A stretch of DNA of 64,000 bases from Micropruina sp. (lineage in GTDB: Bacteria > Actinomycetota > Actinomycetes > Propionibacteriales > Propionibacteriaceae), in assembly GCA_016711105.1 (NCBI GenBank), contig JADJTO010000003.1, positions 62,001 to 126,000 of the forward strand, in the 5' to 3' direction. Within the stretch, counting starts at the first letter, position 1; every line of letters begins with the position of its first letter. The notes under the pieces are model-generated. The model saw only the letters and a list, made by a program, of their open reading frames with translations, ran no database searches and had not been told where the DNA came from. The translations under genes and the position numbers were made by a program. Of this stretch, positions 37,438 through 46,334 are shown in pieces.

Positions 37438-37680
37438 TCAGCTGTGCGACTCGATGTACGCGACAGCGTCGCCGACGGTCTTGAGGTTCTTGGAATCCTC
37501 GTCGGGAATCGTCACCCCGAACTTCTCCTCGCAGCCCACGATGATCTCGACCATCGCGAGCGAGTCGACATCGAGGTCATCGACGAACGACTTGTCCAGC
37601 TGAACGTCCTCAACCGGCACGCCGGCGACGTCGTTGACGAGTTCGGCGAGGGAAGCGCGGATCTCTTCGGTGGTTGCCAT
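37438..37680 (-). CDS. acpP: Acyl carrier protein
   Basis: The 80-residue acidic protein carries growing acyl chains on a phosphopantetheine arm attached to Ser40 in the DVDSLAMVEI motif. Length and the four-helix pattern are normal. A strong AAGGAG ribosome binding site lies 6-7 bases before the ATG. It sits between fabH (56 bases upstream) and fabF in the leftward fatty-acid synthesis cluster and serves all the enzymes encoded around it. Confidence 0.97.
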   Translation of the reverse strand: MATTEEIRASLAELVNDVAGVPVEDVQLDKSFVDDLDVDSLAMVEIIVGCEEKFGVTIPDEDSKNLKTVGDAVAYIESHS

Positions 37681-37735
37681 GTATTTCTCCTTTTGTTGCG
37701 GTCTGAATCCGAGGGTTCTCGGAAAACTGGAAGGG

Positions 37736-38734
37736 TCAGGGAAGGGTCACGACTTGGCCGGCGTAAACCAAGCCAGCGCCGAACCCGATGATCAGGGCGG
37801 TTTGGCCGCTGCGAGCCTCGCCGCTGGCCAGGACGGCGTCCATGGCCATGGGAACCGAGGCCGCAGAGTTGTTGCCCAGCGTTTTGATCGTGCGGGCCAC
37901 CACCACGTGCTCGGGCAGCTTGAGCGAGCGCAGGAGGGCGTCGGTGATCCGGTTGTTGGCCTGGTGCGGGATGAACGCGTCCAGGTCCTCGGGGGAGACT
38001 CCGGCGGCCTCCAGGGTGGCCTTCGCAGCCTCGGCGATGAAGCCGGTCGCCCACTTGAATACGTCGCGCCCGTTCATCCCCAAGTAGGGCCAGTCTGCGT
38101 TCTCGACCGCAGTTGGCCAGTCGGCTGTCTGGTAGATGGCGCCAGCCTGCCCACCGTCCGAACCCCACACGACCGGGCCGATGCCGTTGGTCTCGCTGGG
38201 GCCGATCACCGCTGCGCCGGCTCCGTCAGCGAAGATGAAGGCGGTGCCGCGGTCGTTCAGGTTGGTCATCCGGCTGAGTTCTTCGGAGCCGATCACCAGC
38301 ACGTAGCGCGCCCCGCCCGAGCGGACGAGCGCGTCAGCCTGAGCCACGCCGTAACAGAACCCAGCGCAGGCAGCGGAGATGTCAAAGGCCGCGGCACCGT
38401 TGGTGCCGAGCTTGTGCGCCAGGATCGCCGCCAAGCTCGGCGTCTGGTGGAAGTACGAGACGGTGGCCACGATCACGGCATCGATGTCAGCCGCGGCGAT
38501 GCCCGAGCGCTCAATGGCCAACTTGCCGGCCGCGAACGACATCTGCTCCAGGTCCTCGCCTTCGCCGACCCAGCGCCGCTCGATGATTCCGGTGCGTTGC
38601 TGAATCCACTCATCCGAGGTCTCGATGTAGTTGGTCATTTCGTGGTTATCGACCATCCGCGAGGGCGTGTACCCCGCGATGGAGAGAATGCGGGCGAACT
38701 CCGCGCCGCTGCTGGGCCGGATCACTGCGCTCAC
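37736..38734 (-). CDS. fabH: 3-oxoacyl-[acyl-carrier-protein] synthase III
   Basis: The enzyme starts fatty-acid synthesis by condensing an acyl-CoA primer with malonyl-ACP. The 332-residue product shows the KAS III triad: C123 in ISAACAGFCYG, H257 in IPHQANNRI and N288 in LGNNSAAS, plus a C-terminal GFGAGLVYAGQ. I place the start at the GTG at 38734, which overlaps the fabD stop as GTGA, rather than at the longer open frame upstream, because homologues begin near this point. Translational coupling with fabD is likely. Confidence 0.95.
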   Translation of the reverse strand: MSAVIRPSSGAEFARILSIAGYTPSRMVDNHEMTNYIETSDEWIQQRTGIIERRWVGEGEDLEQMSFAAGKLAIERSGIAAADIDAVIVATVSYFHQTPSLAAILAHKLGTNGAAAFDISAACAGFCYGVAQADALVRSGGARYVLVIGSEELSRMTNLNDRGTAFIFADGAGAAVIGPSETNGIGPVVWGSDGGQAGAIYQTADWPTAVENADWPYLGMNGRDVFKWATGFIAEAAKATLEAAGVSPEDLDAFIPHQANNRITDALLRSLKLPEHVVVARTIKTLGNNSAASVPMAMDAVLASGEARSGQTALIIGFGAGLVYAGQVVTLP

Positions 38735-39714
38735 TGAGCAGCCTCTTCCTGATTGTCGATCGGTGCGCCCAACGATTCCACAGCGGAGTCCTGGCCGCCA
38801 TGCTCGGCCACGAATGCCCGTGCGTCGTCGAGTTGGTCGGGGGTGTTCAGGTTGAACAGCGCCGTTCCCTTGAGGTTGCGCTTCGCGATGCCGGTCAGGG
38901 TGCCCGCCGGGGTGAGCTCCAGGATGCCGGTCACGCCGAGGCCGGCCATGGTTTCCATGCACAGGTCCCAGCGGACCGGGTTGGCGACCTGACTGACCAA
39001 CCGCGCCAAGAAGTCGGCCCCGGTCGCCACCACCGTGCCGTCGGCATTGCTCAGCAACCGGGTCACCGGGTCAGCGGTGGTCAGGGTTGCCGCGAGTTCG
39101 TCGAGCCTGGCCACGGCCGGCGACATGTGGACGGTGTGGAAAGCGCCGGCGACGCTCAGCTGGATCAGCCGAACCCGAGCCGGGGGATTGGCGCTCAGCT
39201 CGGCCAGTTGTTCCACCGTGCCGGCCGCGACGATCTGACCGGAGCCGTTGTTGTTGGCCGGTGTCAGGCCGGCCAGCTCGATGGCGGCCAGCACCTCGTC
39301 CCGGTCGCCCCCGACGCAGGCCATCATCGAGGTCGGACGAGCCTTGCTGGCCTCGGCCATCCCTCGTCCGCGCAGAGCCACGAAGGCCATCGCCTCCTGC
39401 GCACTGAGCACCCCGGTCAAAGCGGCCGCGGTGATTTCGCCGACGCTGTGGCCGGCCACCACTCCCGCCCTGGCGATTCCGCCGGAGGGGAACAAGGCGG
39501 ACGCGACGGCGATCCCAGCGGCCACCAGGAGAGGCTGGGCGATGTCGGTTTGGCGGATGGTCTCAGCGTCAGCCTCCGAGCCGTAGCTGGCCAGGTCGAT
39601 GCCGGCCACCTCCGACAGAGAGGAAACCAGGTCGGCGACGGACGGGTCGGCGAGCCAGGGGGCCAAGAAGCCTGGGGTCTGGGCGCCCTGACCGGGCGCA
39701 ACGATTGCGAGCAC
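38731..39714 (-). CDS. fabD: Malonyl-CoA:ACP transacylase
   Basis: It transfers malonyl groups from CoA to ACP and so supplies the extender unit for FabF and FabH. Start chosen at GTG 39714 (VLAIVAPGQGAQ), preceded by TAGGA; a TTG 13 codons upstream is also possible. The 327-residue product has the GQGAQ oxyanion motif, the nucleophile S90 in AGHSVGE, R115, and H193 in AGAFHTVHM. It is the first gene of the fab operon, directly downstream of the regulator fasR. Confidence 0.95.
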   Translation of the reverse strand: MLAIVAPGQGAQTPGFLAPWLADPSVADLVSSLSEVAGIDLASYGSEADAETIRQTDIAQPLLVAAGIAVASALFPSGGIARAGVVAGHSVGEITAAALTGVLSAQEAMAFVALRGRGMAEASKARPTSMMACVGGDRDEVLAAIELAGLTPANNNGSGQIVAAGTVEQLAELSANPPARVRLIQLSVAGAFHTVHMSPAVARLDELAATLTTADPVTRLLSNADGTVVATGADFLARLVSQVANPVRWDLCMETMAGLGVTGILELTPAGTLTGIAKRNLKGTALFNLNTPDQLDDARAFVAEHGGQDSAVESLGAPIDNQEEAAQ

Positions 39715-39770
39715 GTTCCTACTCTGGCCTGAAAACGGTCCCGATGGGAGCAAGCCGCGTACGAAAAAGC

Positions 39771-39786
39771 GACAACGGAATTTGTC
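39771..39786. promoter_or_regulatory. Candidate operator in the fasR-fabD gap
   Basis: The inverted repeat GACAA-N6-TTGTC lies in the 127-base gap between fasR and fabD, about 60 bases upstream of the fabD start. A FasR-type regulator would be expected to bind here, since the family activates the fabD operon in Streptomyces. The assignment rests on position and symmetry only. Confidence 0.3.
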
Positions 39787-39841
39787 AGATGTTCACAACT
39801 GCCTGCACGGGAGTCCCCGCGGGTCGCGTCCGCTGGTTGTC

Positions 39842-41023
39842 TCAGGTGATCAGTCGGCCCAGCGTGATCGACAAACGCAGCACGTAGGAGTCGCGTGAGT
39901 TGCCGGGGTGGTAACCGCTGACCTCCTGGATCCGGCGCAACCGGTAGCGGACGGTATTGGGGTGGACGAACACCGCCCGGGCGGTGGCCTCGACCGACCC
40001 GTTGTTGTCCAAGAAGGCGATCAGCGTGGGCAACAGGTCGGGGCCGGCGTCCCGCAGCGGTGCGTAGACGTTCTTGGCCAGCGTCCGGCGCGCGTGACCG
40101 TCCCCGGCCAGGGCGCGCTCGGGTAACAGATCGTCGGCGGAGACCGGACGCGGGGCGCCGATCCAGGCGTCCGCGGCGCGCATCCCCGACAGCGCCGAGC
40201 GGGCGCTCCCGGCGGCTTCGGCCAGGTCGGCAACGATGCTCCCGACCACGATCTGGCCTTCGCCGAAGTAGTCCGACAGCCCGGCGACCGCCTTCACGGC
40301 GGCGTCGGGATCAGGAAGCGTCCGCCCAACACCAAAACCAGCCGGTCACCTTGAGGTGCGGCCAGGATGTCGCAGCCCCGATGGGTCGCGGCGGCGCGCA
40401 AATCGTCGACCGCCGCGTCGTCGGTTTCCAGCGCGCTGCCGATCGCGACCACGATCCCCGGCGGAGATCGCCAACCCAGGGTGGAGGCCCGCGAGAGCAC
40501 CGACTCGTCGGTGTCGCCGCGGATCACCGCGTCCACCACCAACGCTTCCAGGCGGGCATCCCAGCCGCCCCGGGCCTCCGCGGCACGGGCGTAGACCACC
40601 GCAGCGCCGAAGGCGACTTCGCGGGAGTAGTGGACGATCGCGATGTGCAGGGTGGGTCGATCGCCGCGGGGCAGAAGTCGCTCGATCTGCTGTTCGAGGG
40701 TGTCGATCGTGGTGCGGACCAGGTCGACCGTCTGGTGCAGGGTGATCTTGCGCATCAGGGCTCGGGGGGCGGCGTCGAAGATCCCGATCGGGTTCACCTG
40801 GTCTCCGCCGCTGGCGAACCAGTCCGCGAAACCGTCGATGCCGGCTCGGGCGACCAGGGTGATCCAGGAGCGGCTCTCGGCATCGAGCCCGCCGGAACCA
40901 CTGGTGTCGCTCTTCCATCTCGGTCAAAGCCGCCGTGGTCATCTCGGCTGAGGCCGCCGCCAGGCGTCGGGAGATCGCGTTGCGGGTGCGAGCCGCCGGC
41001 CACCACGATCGTCCGCTTGCCAT
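39842..41023 (-). CDS. fasR: PucR-family fatty-acid synthesis regulator (FasR-like), two apparent frameshifts
   Basis: The gene lies directly upstream of fabD, as FasR does in Streptomyces and its homologue Rv2242 does in Mycobacterium, where it controls the fab operon. About 393 residues are recovered by joining three frames: an extra base near 40895 (within WFRRLDAESRSWI) and a missing base near 40318 (within GGRFPDPDAAVKAVAG). The C-terminus has the PucR helix-turn-helix: GSVEATARAVFVHPNTVRYRLRRI. The middle part resembles the GGDEF-like region of the family. The ATG at 41023 is 23 bases after a TAGGCT -10 box. The breaks look like sequence errors, not decay. Confidence 0.85.
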
Positions 41024-41046
41024 GGCCCCCCTGTCGGTGTGCGCTC

Positions 41047-41052
41047 AGCCTA
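41047..41052 (-). promoter_or_regulatory. Probable -10 box for fasR
   Basis: TAGGCT on the minus strand fits the actinomycete TANNNT -10 consensus and lies 23 bases before the fasR ATG. The same hexamer occurs 38 bases away on the + strand in front of the divergent PHP gene. Confidence 0.5.
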
Positions 41053-41089
41053 ATGCGCCCGCCCGGGTCGAGGGTCGGCCCGGACGGCT

Positions 41090-41095
41090 TAGGCT
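41090..41095 (+). promoter_or_regulatory. Probable -10 box, leaderless PHP gene
   Basis: TAGGCT ends 7 bases before the GTG at 41103, so transcription would begin at or next to the start codon. No ribosome binding site fits this spacing, consistent with leaderless translation, which is common in actinomycetes. Confidence 0.55.
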
Positions 41096-41102
41096 GCTCA
41101 AG

Positions 41103-42125
41103 GTGAGCCCGGTGTTGGATCCTGTTGCCGCCCTGCGCGAGATCGCCTATCTGATGGAGCGGACGCGCTCAGACACCTACCGCGTCCGGGCCTTCCGGCA
41201 CGCCGCGGACCTGGTCGCTGACCTGTCGAGCGAGGAGCGGGCCGAGCACCAGCGGCAGCGCAGTTGGAGCACCATCCCCGGACTGGGGGCCAGCTCGATC
41301 GGGGTGATCGAGCAATCCCTGGCCGGACGGGTGCCCGACTACCTGGCTGCCAAACGGGCCAAAGCTGAGCCGCTGGTGGCGGTCGAGTCACCGCTGCGCG
41401 AGCTGCTGCGCGGGGACCTGCACACCCATTCGACCTGGTCCGACGGCGGGGCGTCGGTGGAGGAGATGATGCTCAGCGCGCAGCGGCTGGGGCACGACTA
41501 CTGCGCGGTCACCGACCACTCGCCCCGGCTCAGGGTGGCCCGCGGGCTCTCGGCTGAGCGGTTGGCCGAACAACTCGCCTTGATCGACGACCTCAATGAG
41601 GTGTTGGCGCCCTTCCGGGTGTTGAAGGGCATCGAGGTCGACATCCTCGATGACGGCTCGCTCGACCAGACGCCCTTCCTGCTCAAGCGGCTCGACATCG
41701 TGGTGGCCAGCGTCCACTCCAAACTCGCCATGGATTCCGAATCCATGACCCACCGGATGGTCGCCGCCATCGCCAATCCGCGGACGAACGTTCTCGGCCA
41801 CTGCACCGGACGGCTGATCACCGGCGAGCGCGGCACCCGCGGGCAGAGCCAGTTCGACGCCGAAGTGGTCTTCGAAGCGGCTCGGATGTTCAACGTGGCG
41901 GTGGAGATCAACTCCCGCCCCGAGCGCGAGGATCCGCCGATGGACCTGCTCATGCTGGCCAACGAGATCGGGTGCCTGTTCAGCATCGACACCGACGCCC
42001 ATGCCCCCGGGCAGCTGGAATTCTTGTCCTACGGCGCGGTGCGTGCCTCCCAGGCGGGGGTTCCAGCCGAGCGGATCGTGACCACCTGGCCGCTGCACCG
42101 ATTGCTGGAGTGGGCCAACGCCTGA
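41103..42125 (+). CDS. PHP-domain metal-dependent phosphoesterase
   Basis: The 340-residue protein has an N-terminal helical part (about 1-95, with RTRSDTYRVRAFRHAADLV and a GLGASSIGVIEQ helix-hairpin-helix-like segment) related to the region found in family X DNA polymerases, then a PHP domain. PHP metal ligands are visible: GDLHTHSTWSDG, VTDHS, LKGIEVDIL, ASVHSKL, VLGHCTGR and SIDTDAHA. PHP enzymes hydrolyse phosphoesters in nucleotides, DNA ends or histidinol phosphate; the substrate here is unknown. It is transcribed away from fasR. The similarity to the PolX C-terminus suggests a DNA-repair or nucleotide role, as inference. Confidence 0.88.
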   Translation: MSPVLDPVAALREIAYLMERTRSDTYRVRAFRHAADLVADLSSEERAEHQRQRSWSTIPGLGASSIGVIEQSLAGRVPDYLAAKRAKAEPLVAVESPLRELLRGDLHTHSTWSDGGASVEEMMLSAQRLGHDYCAVTDHSPRLRVARGLSAERLAEQLALIDDLNEVLAPFRVLKGIEVDILDDGSLDQTPFLLKRLDIVVASVHSKLAMDSESMTHRMVAAIANPRTNVLGHCTGRLITGERGTRGQSQFDAEVVFEAARMFNVAVEINSRPEREDPPMDLLMLANEIGCLFSIDTDAHAPGQLEFLSYGAVRASQAGVPAERIVTTWPLHRLLEWANA

Positions 42126-42345
42126 CCGGCGAGCTTGCGGATCGGCGACCTCCCGGGCGCACCGCCGGACTCGTCCGTTGCTTGGACGGACCCGCCAAGC
42201 GGCTGACTGGGGGAGGGGTGGGAACCGTCCTCACCGGGGCCTGAGGAGCAGGGCAGTTCCGGCTGACTGGGGTCGATGCGTCCCAGCGCTCGACACAATT
42301 TCGCTGACAAGGTGTGACTCGGGTGCGTTTAGGGGGCAGGATGGG

Positions 42346-42392
42346 GGGCGACCCGCGGGTCTGCCTTTGCGATGCCCTCTGAGGGGTCGCCC
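42346..42392 (+). promoter_or_regulatory. Hairpin in the aceE leader
   Basis: The 298-base gap between the PHP gene and aceE holds a perfect 9-bp stem, GGGCGACCC (42346-42354) with GGGTCGCCC (42384-42392), and a 29-base loop, ending 31 bases before the aceE GTG. It could be a leader control element or an RNA-stabilising stem. Nothing else convincing was seen in the gap apart from the AGAAAGGA ribosome binding site. Confidence 0.45.
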
Positions 42393-42423
42393 GGCGGGCC
42401 GGACTCACGAGAAAGGACACCTA

Positions 42424-45185
42424 GTGGCTAAGAGCGAACCGGCCGGCCCGATCCTCAACGGACTGCCCACCAACTTGCCGGACATCGACTCCGAGGAGAC
42501 CGCCGAATGGCTGGAATCCCTCGACGGTCTGATCGACGAGGGTGGCCGGAACCGGGCGCGGTACGTGATGCTCAAGCTGCTCGAGCGCTCCCGCGAACGG
42601 CACCTGGGGGTGCCGTCCCTGACCGTGACGGATCACGTCAACACGATCGCGCCGGAGAAAGAGCCTTGGTACCCCGGCGACGTCGACGTGGAGCGCCAGT
42701 TCCGTCGTTTGCTGCGCTGGAATGCCGCCGTGCTGGTGCACCGCGCGCAGCGTCCCGGCGTCGGTGTGGGCGGTCACATTTCGTCCTTCGCCTCCTCGGC
42801 CACCCTGTACGAAGTGGGGTTCAACCACTTCTTCCGCGGTAAGGATCACCCCGGCGGCGGCGACCAGATCTTCTTCCAGGGCCACGTCGCGCCCGGCATG
42901 TACGCCCGCGCCTTCCTCGAGGGTCGCCTCGATGAGGCCGACCTGGACGGTTTCCGCCAGGAGAAGAGCCACGTGGTCGACGGCAAGGTGCGCGCGCTGC
43001 CTTCCTACCCGCACCCGCGGCAGATGCCTTCCTTCTGGGAGTTCCCGACCGTGTCGATGGGTCTGGGCCCGATCGGCGCGATCTACCAGGCGCAGTTCAG
43101 CAAGGCATGCACAACCGCGGCCTCAAGGACACCTCGCAGCAGCACGTCTGGGCGTTCCTCGGCGACGGCGAGATGGACGAGGTGGAGAGCCGCGGCGCTC
43201 TGCAACTGGCGGCCTACGAGGGTCTGGACAATCTGACCTTCGTCGTGAACTGCAACCTGCAGCGCCTGGACGGCCCCGTCCGCGGTAACGGCAAGATCAT
43301 GCAGGAGCTGGAAGGGTTCTTCCGCGGCGCCGGCTGGAACGTGATCAAGGTTGTCTGGGGTCGTGGCTGGGATCCGTTGCTGGCGGCCGACCGCGACGGC
43401 GCCCTGGTCAACGTGATGAACAACACCCCCGACGGCGACTACCAGACGTTCCGGGCCAACGACGGCGACTATGTGCGGGAGCACTTCTTCGGACGCGACC
43501 CGCGGGTGGCCAAGATGGTCGCCGACTGGGATCCGGAGCGGATCTGGAAGCTCACCCGCGGCGGCCACGACTACCACAAGGTGTACGCGGCCTACCACGC
43601 CGCGATGGAGTTCACCGGCGCCCCGACCGTGATCCTCGCGCACACCATCAAGGGCTACTTCCTGGGCACCCACTTCGCTGGCCGGAACGCGACCCACCAG
43701 ATGAAGAAGATGGCGCTGGACGACCTGAAGTCCTTCCGCGATCGACTGGAAATGCCGGTCACCGACGCCGTCCTCGAGGCCGATCCGTACCGTCCGCCCT
43801 ACATCCGCCCCGACGCCAAGGACGAGCGGATCCAGTACGTGATGGAGCGCCGCAAGGTGCTGGGCGGCTCGCTGCCGGAGCGTCGCCTCACCGCCAAGCC
43901 GATCAAGCTCCCCGACGATTCGGCCTACGCCGCGGTGAAGAAGGGTTCGGGTCAGCAGCAGATCGCCACCACCATGGCGTGGGTGCGGCTGCTCAAGGAC
44001 CTGATGCGCGACAAGGCGTTCGCGCCGCACGTGGTGCCGATCATCCCCGACGAGGCGCGCACCTTCGGCATGGACTCGTTCTTCCCGACGATCAAGATCT
44101 ACTCCCCGCACGGCCAGACCTACACCCCGGTCGACCACGAGCTGATGCTCGCCTACCGCGAGGCGCGGACGGGGCAGATCCTGCACACCGGCATCAACGA
44201 GGCCGGCTCCGTGGCGGCGTTCCAGGCCGTCGGCAGCTCCTACTCGACGCACGGCGTGCACATGGTGCCGATCTACATCTTCTACTCGATGTTCGGCTTC
44301 CAGCGCACCGCCGACAGCATCTGGGCCGCTGCCGACCAGTTGTCCCGCGGCTTCCTGATCGGCGCCACCGCCGGACGCACCACCTTGACCGGTGAAGGCA
44401 CCCAGCACATGGACGGGCACAGCCACATGATCGCGGCCACCAACCCCGGTGTGGTGTCCTACGACCCGTGCTACGCCTACGAGATCGCGCACATCATGCA
44501 GGACGGTCTGCGCCGGATGTACGGGGAGAACCCCGAAGACATCATTTACTACATGACCGTCTACAACGAGCCGATCGTGATGCCGGCCGAGCCGGCGAAC
44601 GTCGATGTCGAGGGCATCCTCAAGGGCATGTACCTGCTCAAGGAAGGATCGATGGAGGGGGTCAACCCCGACGCTCGACGCGCGCAGTTGCTCGGCTCCG
44701 GCGTCGGTGTCCCGTGGGCCTTGGAGGCGCAGGAGATCCTCAAGCGTGACTGGGGCATCGTGGCGGACGTGTGGAGCGTCACCTCGTGGACGGAGTTGCG
44801 TCGCGACGGTCTGGCCTGCGACGAGCACTCCTTCCTGTACCCCGGGGAAGAGCAGCGCGTGCCGTTCGTCACCCAGAAGCTTCAGGGCCGCCCTGGTCCG
44901 GTGCTGGCCGTGTCGGACTCGATGCGTCAGGTGCAGGACCAGATCATCAACTGGGTGCCCGGGGAGTTCCACTCCTTGGGTGCCGACGGGTTCGGCTTCT
45001 CCGACACGCGGGCTGCGGCACGCCGGTTCTTCCACATCGACGGGCCGTCCATGGCGGTGCGCACGCTGCAGGTGCTGGCCAAGAACGGCGAGATCGATCC
45101 GTCCTGGCCGCTCCAGGCCGCGGAGCGGTACCGGTTGCTCGACGTCAACGCCGGTTCCTCCGGGAACGTGGGCGGGGACTCCTAA
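42424..45185 (+). CDS. aceE: Pyruvate dehydrogenase E1 component, homodimeric, one apparent frameshift
   Basis: It decarboxylates pyruvate using thiamine diphosphate and passes the acetyl unit to the E2 lipoyl domains, feeding acetyl-CoA to the citric acid cycle and fatty-acid synthesis. About 920 residues, the normal length for the homodimeric type, are recovered by adding one base near 43105, where the family motif QARFxKYMHNRGLKDTS is broken between K and M. Thiamine-binding GDGEMDE followed by NCN is present at about 43170-43255. Start: GTG 42424 with AGAAAGGA upstream. The neighbouring fas cluster is a conserved actinomycete context. Loss of aceE would be highly damaging, so the break is probably a sequencing error. 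Confidence 0.95.
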
Positions 45186-45195
45186 ATCACGTCTG

Positions 45196-45282
45196 GGACG
45201 GCTGCTGACGTTCAAATCCGCTAGATGGCTTCGGTAGGAGTCGGATTTCTGGCAGGCTTGGGGTTCAGCGTCAGCGCCGTCC
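45196..45282 (+). promoter_or_regulatory. Structured leader RNA upstream of the DUF3052 gene
   Basis: Two nested stems fill most of the gap. The outer one pairs GGACGGCTGCTGACG (45196-45210) with CGTCAGCGCCGTCC (45269-45282), with one bulged T. The inner one pairs AAATCCG (45214-45220) with CGGATTT (45242-45248), extended by CTA/TAG. The structure ends 4 bases before the GGGGG ribosome binding site of the next gene. It may be a cis-regulatory RNA or an aceE 3'-end element; no U-tract follows, so a simple terminator is less likely. Confidence 0.6.
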
Positions 45283-45296
45283 GAATGGGGGAAAGT

Positions 45297-45725
45297 GTGG
45301 GAACCACGGCCAAGCCGGGGAAGGCAGGAGCCGAAGCCGGCGCTGCCCTAGGGATGACACCGGGGTTGGTGGTCCAGGAGTTGGGTTGGGACGAGGACGC
45401 CGATGAGGCGGTCCGTACCGCCATCATGGACGCGATCGATGGCGACCTGACCTATGAGGCGTTGGAGGCTGTCGACGTCGTGCTGCTCTGGTGGCGCGAC
45501 AGTGACGGTGACATCGCCGACGGACTGGTCGACGCGCTGACGGACCTGTCCAGCCGCGGCCATATCTGGCTGATGACCCCCAAGGTCGGACGCGAAGGCC
45601 ACGTGGACCCGCCAGACCTCGCCGAGGGAGCTCTGACGGCCGGGCTGGCCGTGGCGAATCCGGCAACAGTGTCCAGCGATTGGCTGGCGCAGAAGTTGGT
45701 CCGGCCCAAGGGTGCCCGCCGCTGA
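45297..45725 (+). CDS. DUF3052 family protein
   Basis: The product (142 residues from GTG 45297, chosen because GGGGGA lies 5 bases before it) matches DUF3052: AALGMTPGLVVQELGWDEDAD near the start, then a DVVLLWWRDSDGDIADGLVDAL core and an IWLMTPKVGREGHVDP strand, ending SDWLAQKLVRPK. The family is actinomycete-specific, of unknown function, and typically found beside aceE, as in Mycobacterium (Rv2239c and Rv2241). A longer open frame to 45225 exists but lies in the structured leader. Confidence 0.9.
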   Translation: MGTTAKPGKAGAEAGAALGMTPGLVVQELGWDEDADEAVRTAIMDAIDGDLTYEALEAVDVVLLWWRDSDGDIADGLVDALTDLSSRGHIWLMTPKVGREGHVDPPDLAEGALTAGLAVANPATVSSDWLAQKLVRPKGARR

Positions 45726-45793
45726 GCGTGGCCCTTTAGGTCCTTCCTTCGGCACGGAGTCGGGCACGGTGTGTCCATCACAACGTGTCGCCG

Positions 45794-45867
45794 GGGCGCA
45801 TAGCTCAGTTGGTTAGAGCACCTCCCTTACAAGGAGGGGGTCGGGGGTTCGAGTCCCTCTGCGCCCA
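45794..45867 (+). tRNA. tRNA-Val (anticodon UAC)
   Basis: Acceptor arms GGGCGCA (45794-45800) and TGCGCCC (45860-45866) pair perfectly. The D-loop has AGCTCAGTTGGTTAGAGC, the anticodon stem CCTCC/GGAGG encloses CTTACAA with anticodon TAC, and the T-loop has GGTTCGAGTCC. Discriminator base A at 45867 is followed by CCC, so the CCA end is not encoded. Confidence 0.95.
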
Positions 45868-46042
45868 CCCGTGTTCGCCCTCGTCGCGGCGACGCAGCCG
45901 TCAAGAAACTCCCGCACCGGTCTGGCCGGGGCGGTCTCCGGAATCGACGACGACGAGGTCGACTAAGACATCCAGGGTGCCGGGCGAGACCAGGTCGGTC
46001 AGTACGGGTTTCGTCGGCCGATCAGGACAGCCAGCCACGATT

Positions 46043-46074
46043 ATCCTTTCGCAAGCGCGAGCTAACGAAAGGAT
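46043..46074. promoter_or_regulatory. Perfect inverted repeat, probable regulator binding site
   Basis: Arms ATCCTTTCG (46043-46051) and CGAAAGGAT (46066-46074) flank 14 bases. A third half-site CCTTTCG lies at 46085-46091 with similar spacing. The repeated half-sites look more like an operator than a terminator. The binding protein is unknown; comparable sites precede toxin-antitoxin genes, but none is intact here. Confidence 0.45.
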
Positions 46075-46134
46075 CGCGTCCGAACCTTTCGTTGCTGCGC
46101 TTGTGGCCAAGGTTCTTCCGAGGGCCTGGAACCG

Positions 46135-46164
46135 TACGCAAGGCTGCGCCTCGATCCTTGCGTA
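46135..46164. repeat. Perfect inverted repeat
   Basis: Arms TACGCAAGG (46135-46143) and CCTTGCGTA (46156-46164) flank 12 bases. The sequence differs from the repeat 60 bases upstream but shares its arm length. No gene lies close on either side in a matching orientation. Confidence 0.5.
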
Positions 46165-46334
46165 AGGGGTCATCGGCCGCGCGTGACCGTTGTCACACGT
46201 TCGAAGTACTGGTGGGACCAGCATCGCGAGGGCCGCACAGGCGGAGCGGAAGGCACCATCGACCGCGGACCAGGGACGCACCTCCACGACGGGGGAGTCG
46301 GGTTCGAGCCCCCTAGCCGCCCCGCGCCTCGAGG

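Larger units (their letters stand above)
45868..46334. other. 467-base stretch without a convincing gene; contains inverted repeats
   Basis: No open frame here resembles a known protein; frames reading through the tRNA give only artefact peptides. A 45-residue minus-strand frame (45901-46038) starts directly behind the first inverted repeat but matches nothing I know. Near 46283-46322 a short stretch resembles a tRNA T-arm and acceptor end (GGGTTCGAGCCC then GCCGCCCC), but its stems do not pair properly. The stretch downstream of the tRNA may be the scar of an old insertion. Confidence 0.5.

Noticed and set aside
45785..46165. Open frame reading through the tRNA-Val gene
   Set aside because: Its first part is a conceptual translation of the tRNA, a well-known annotation artefact.
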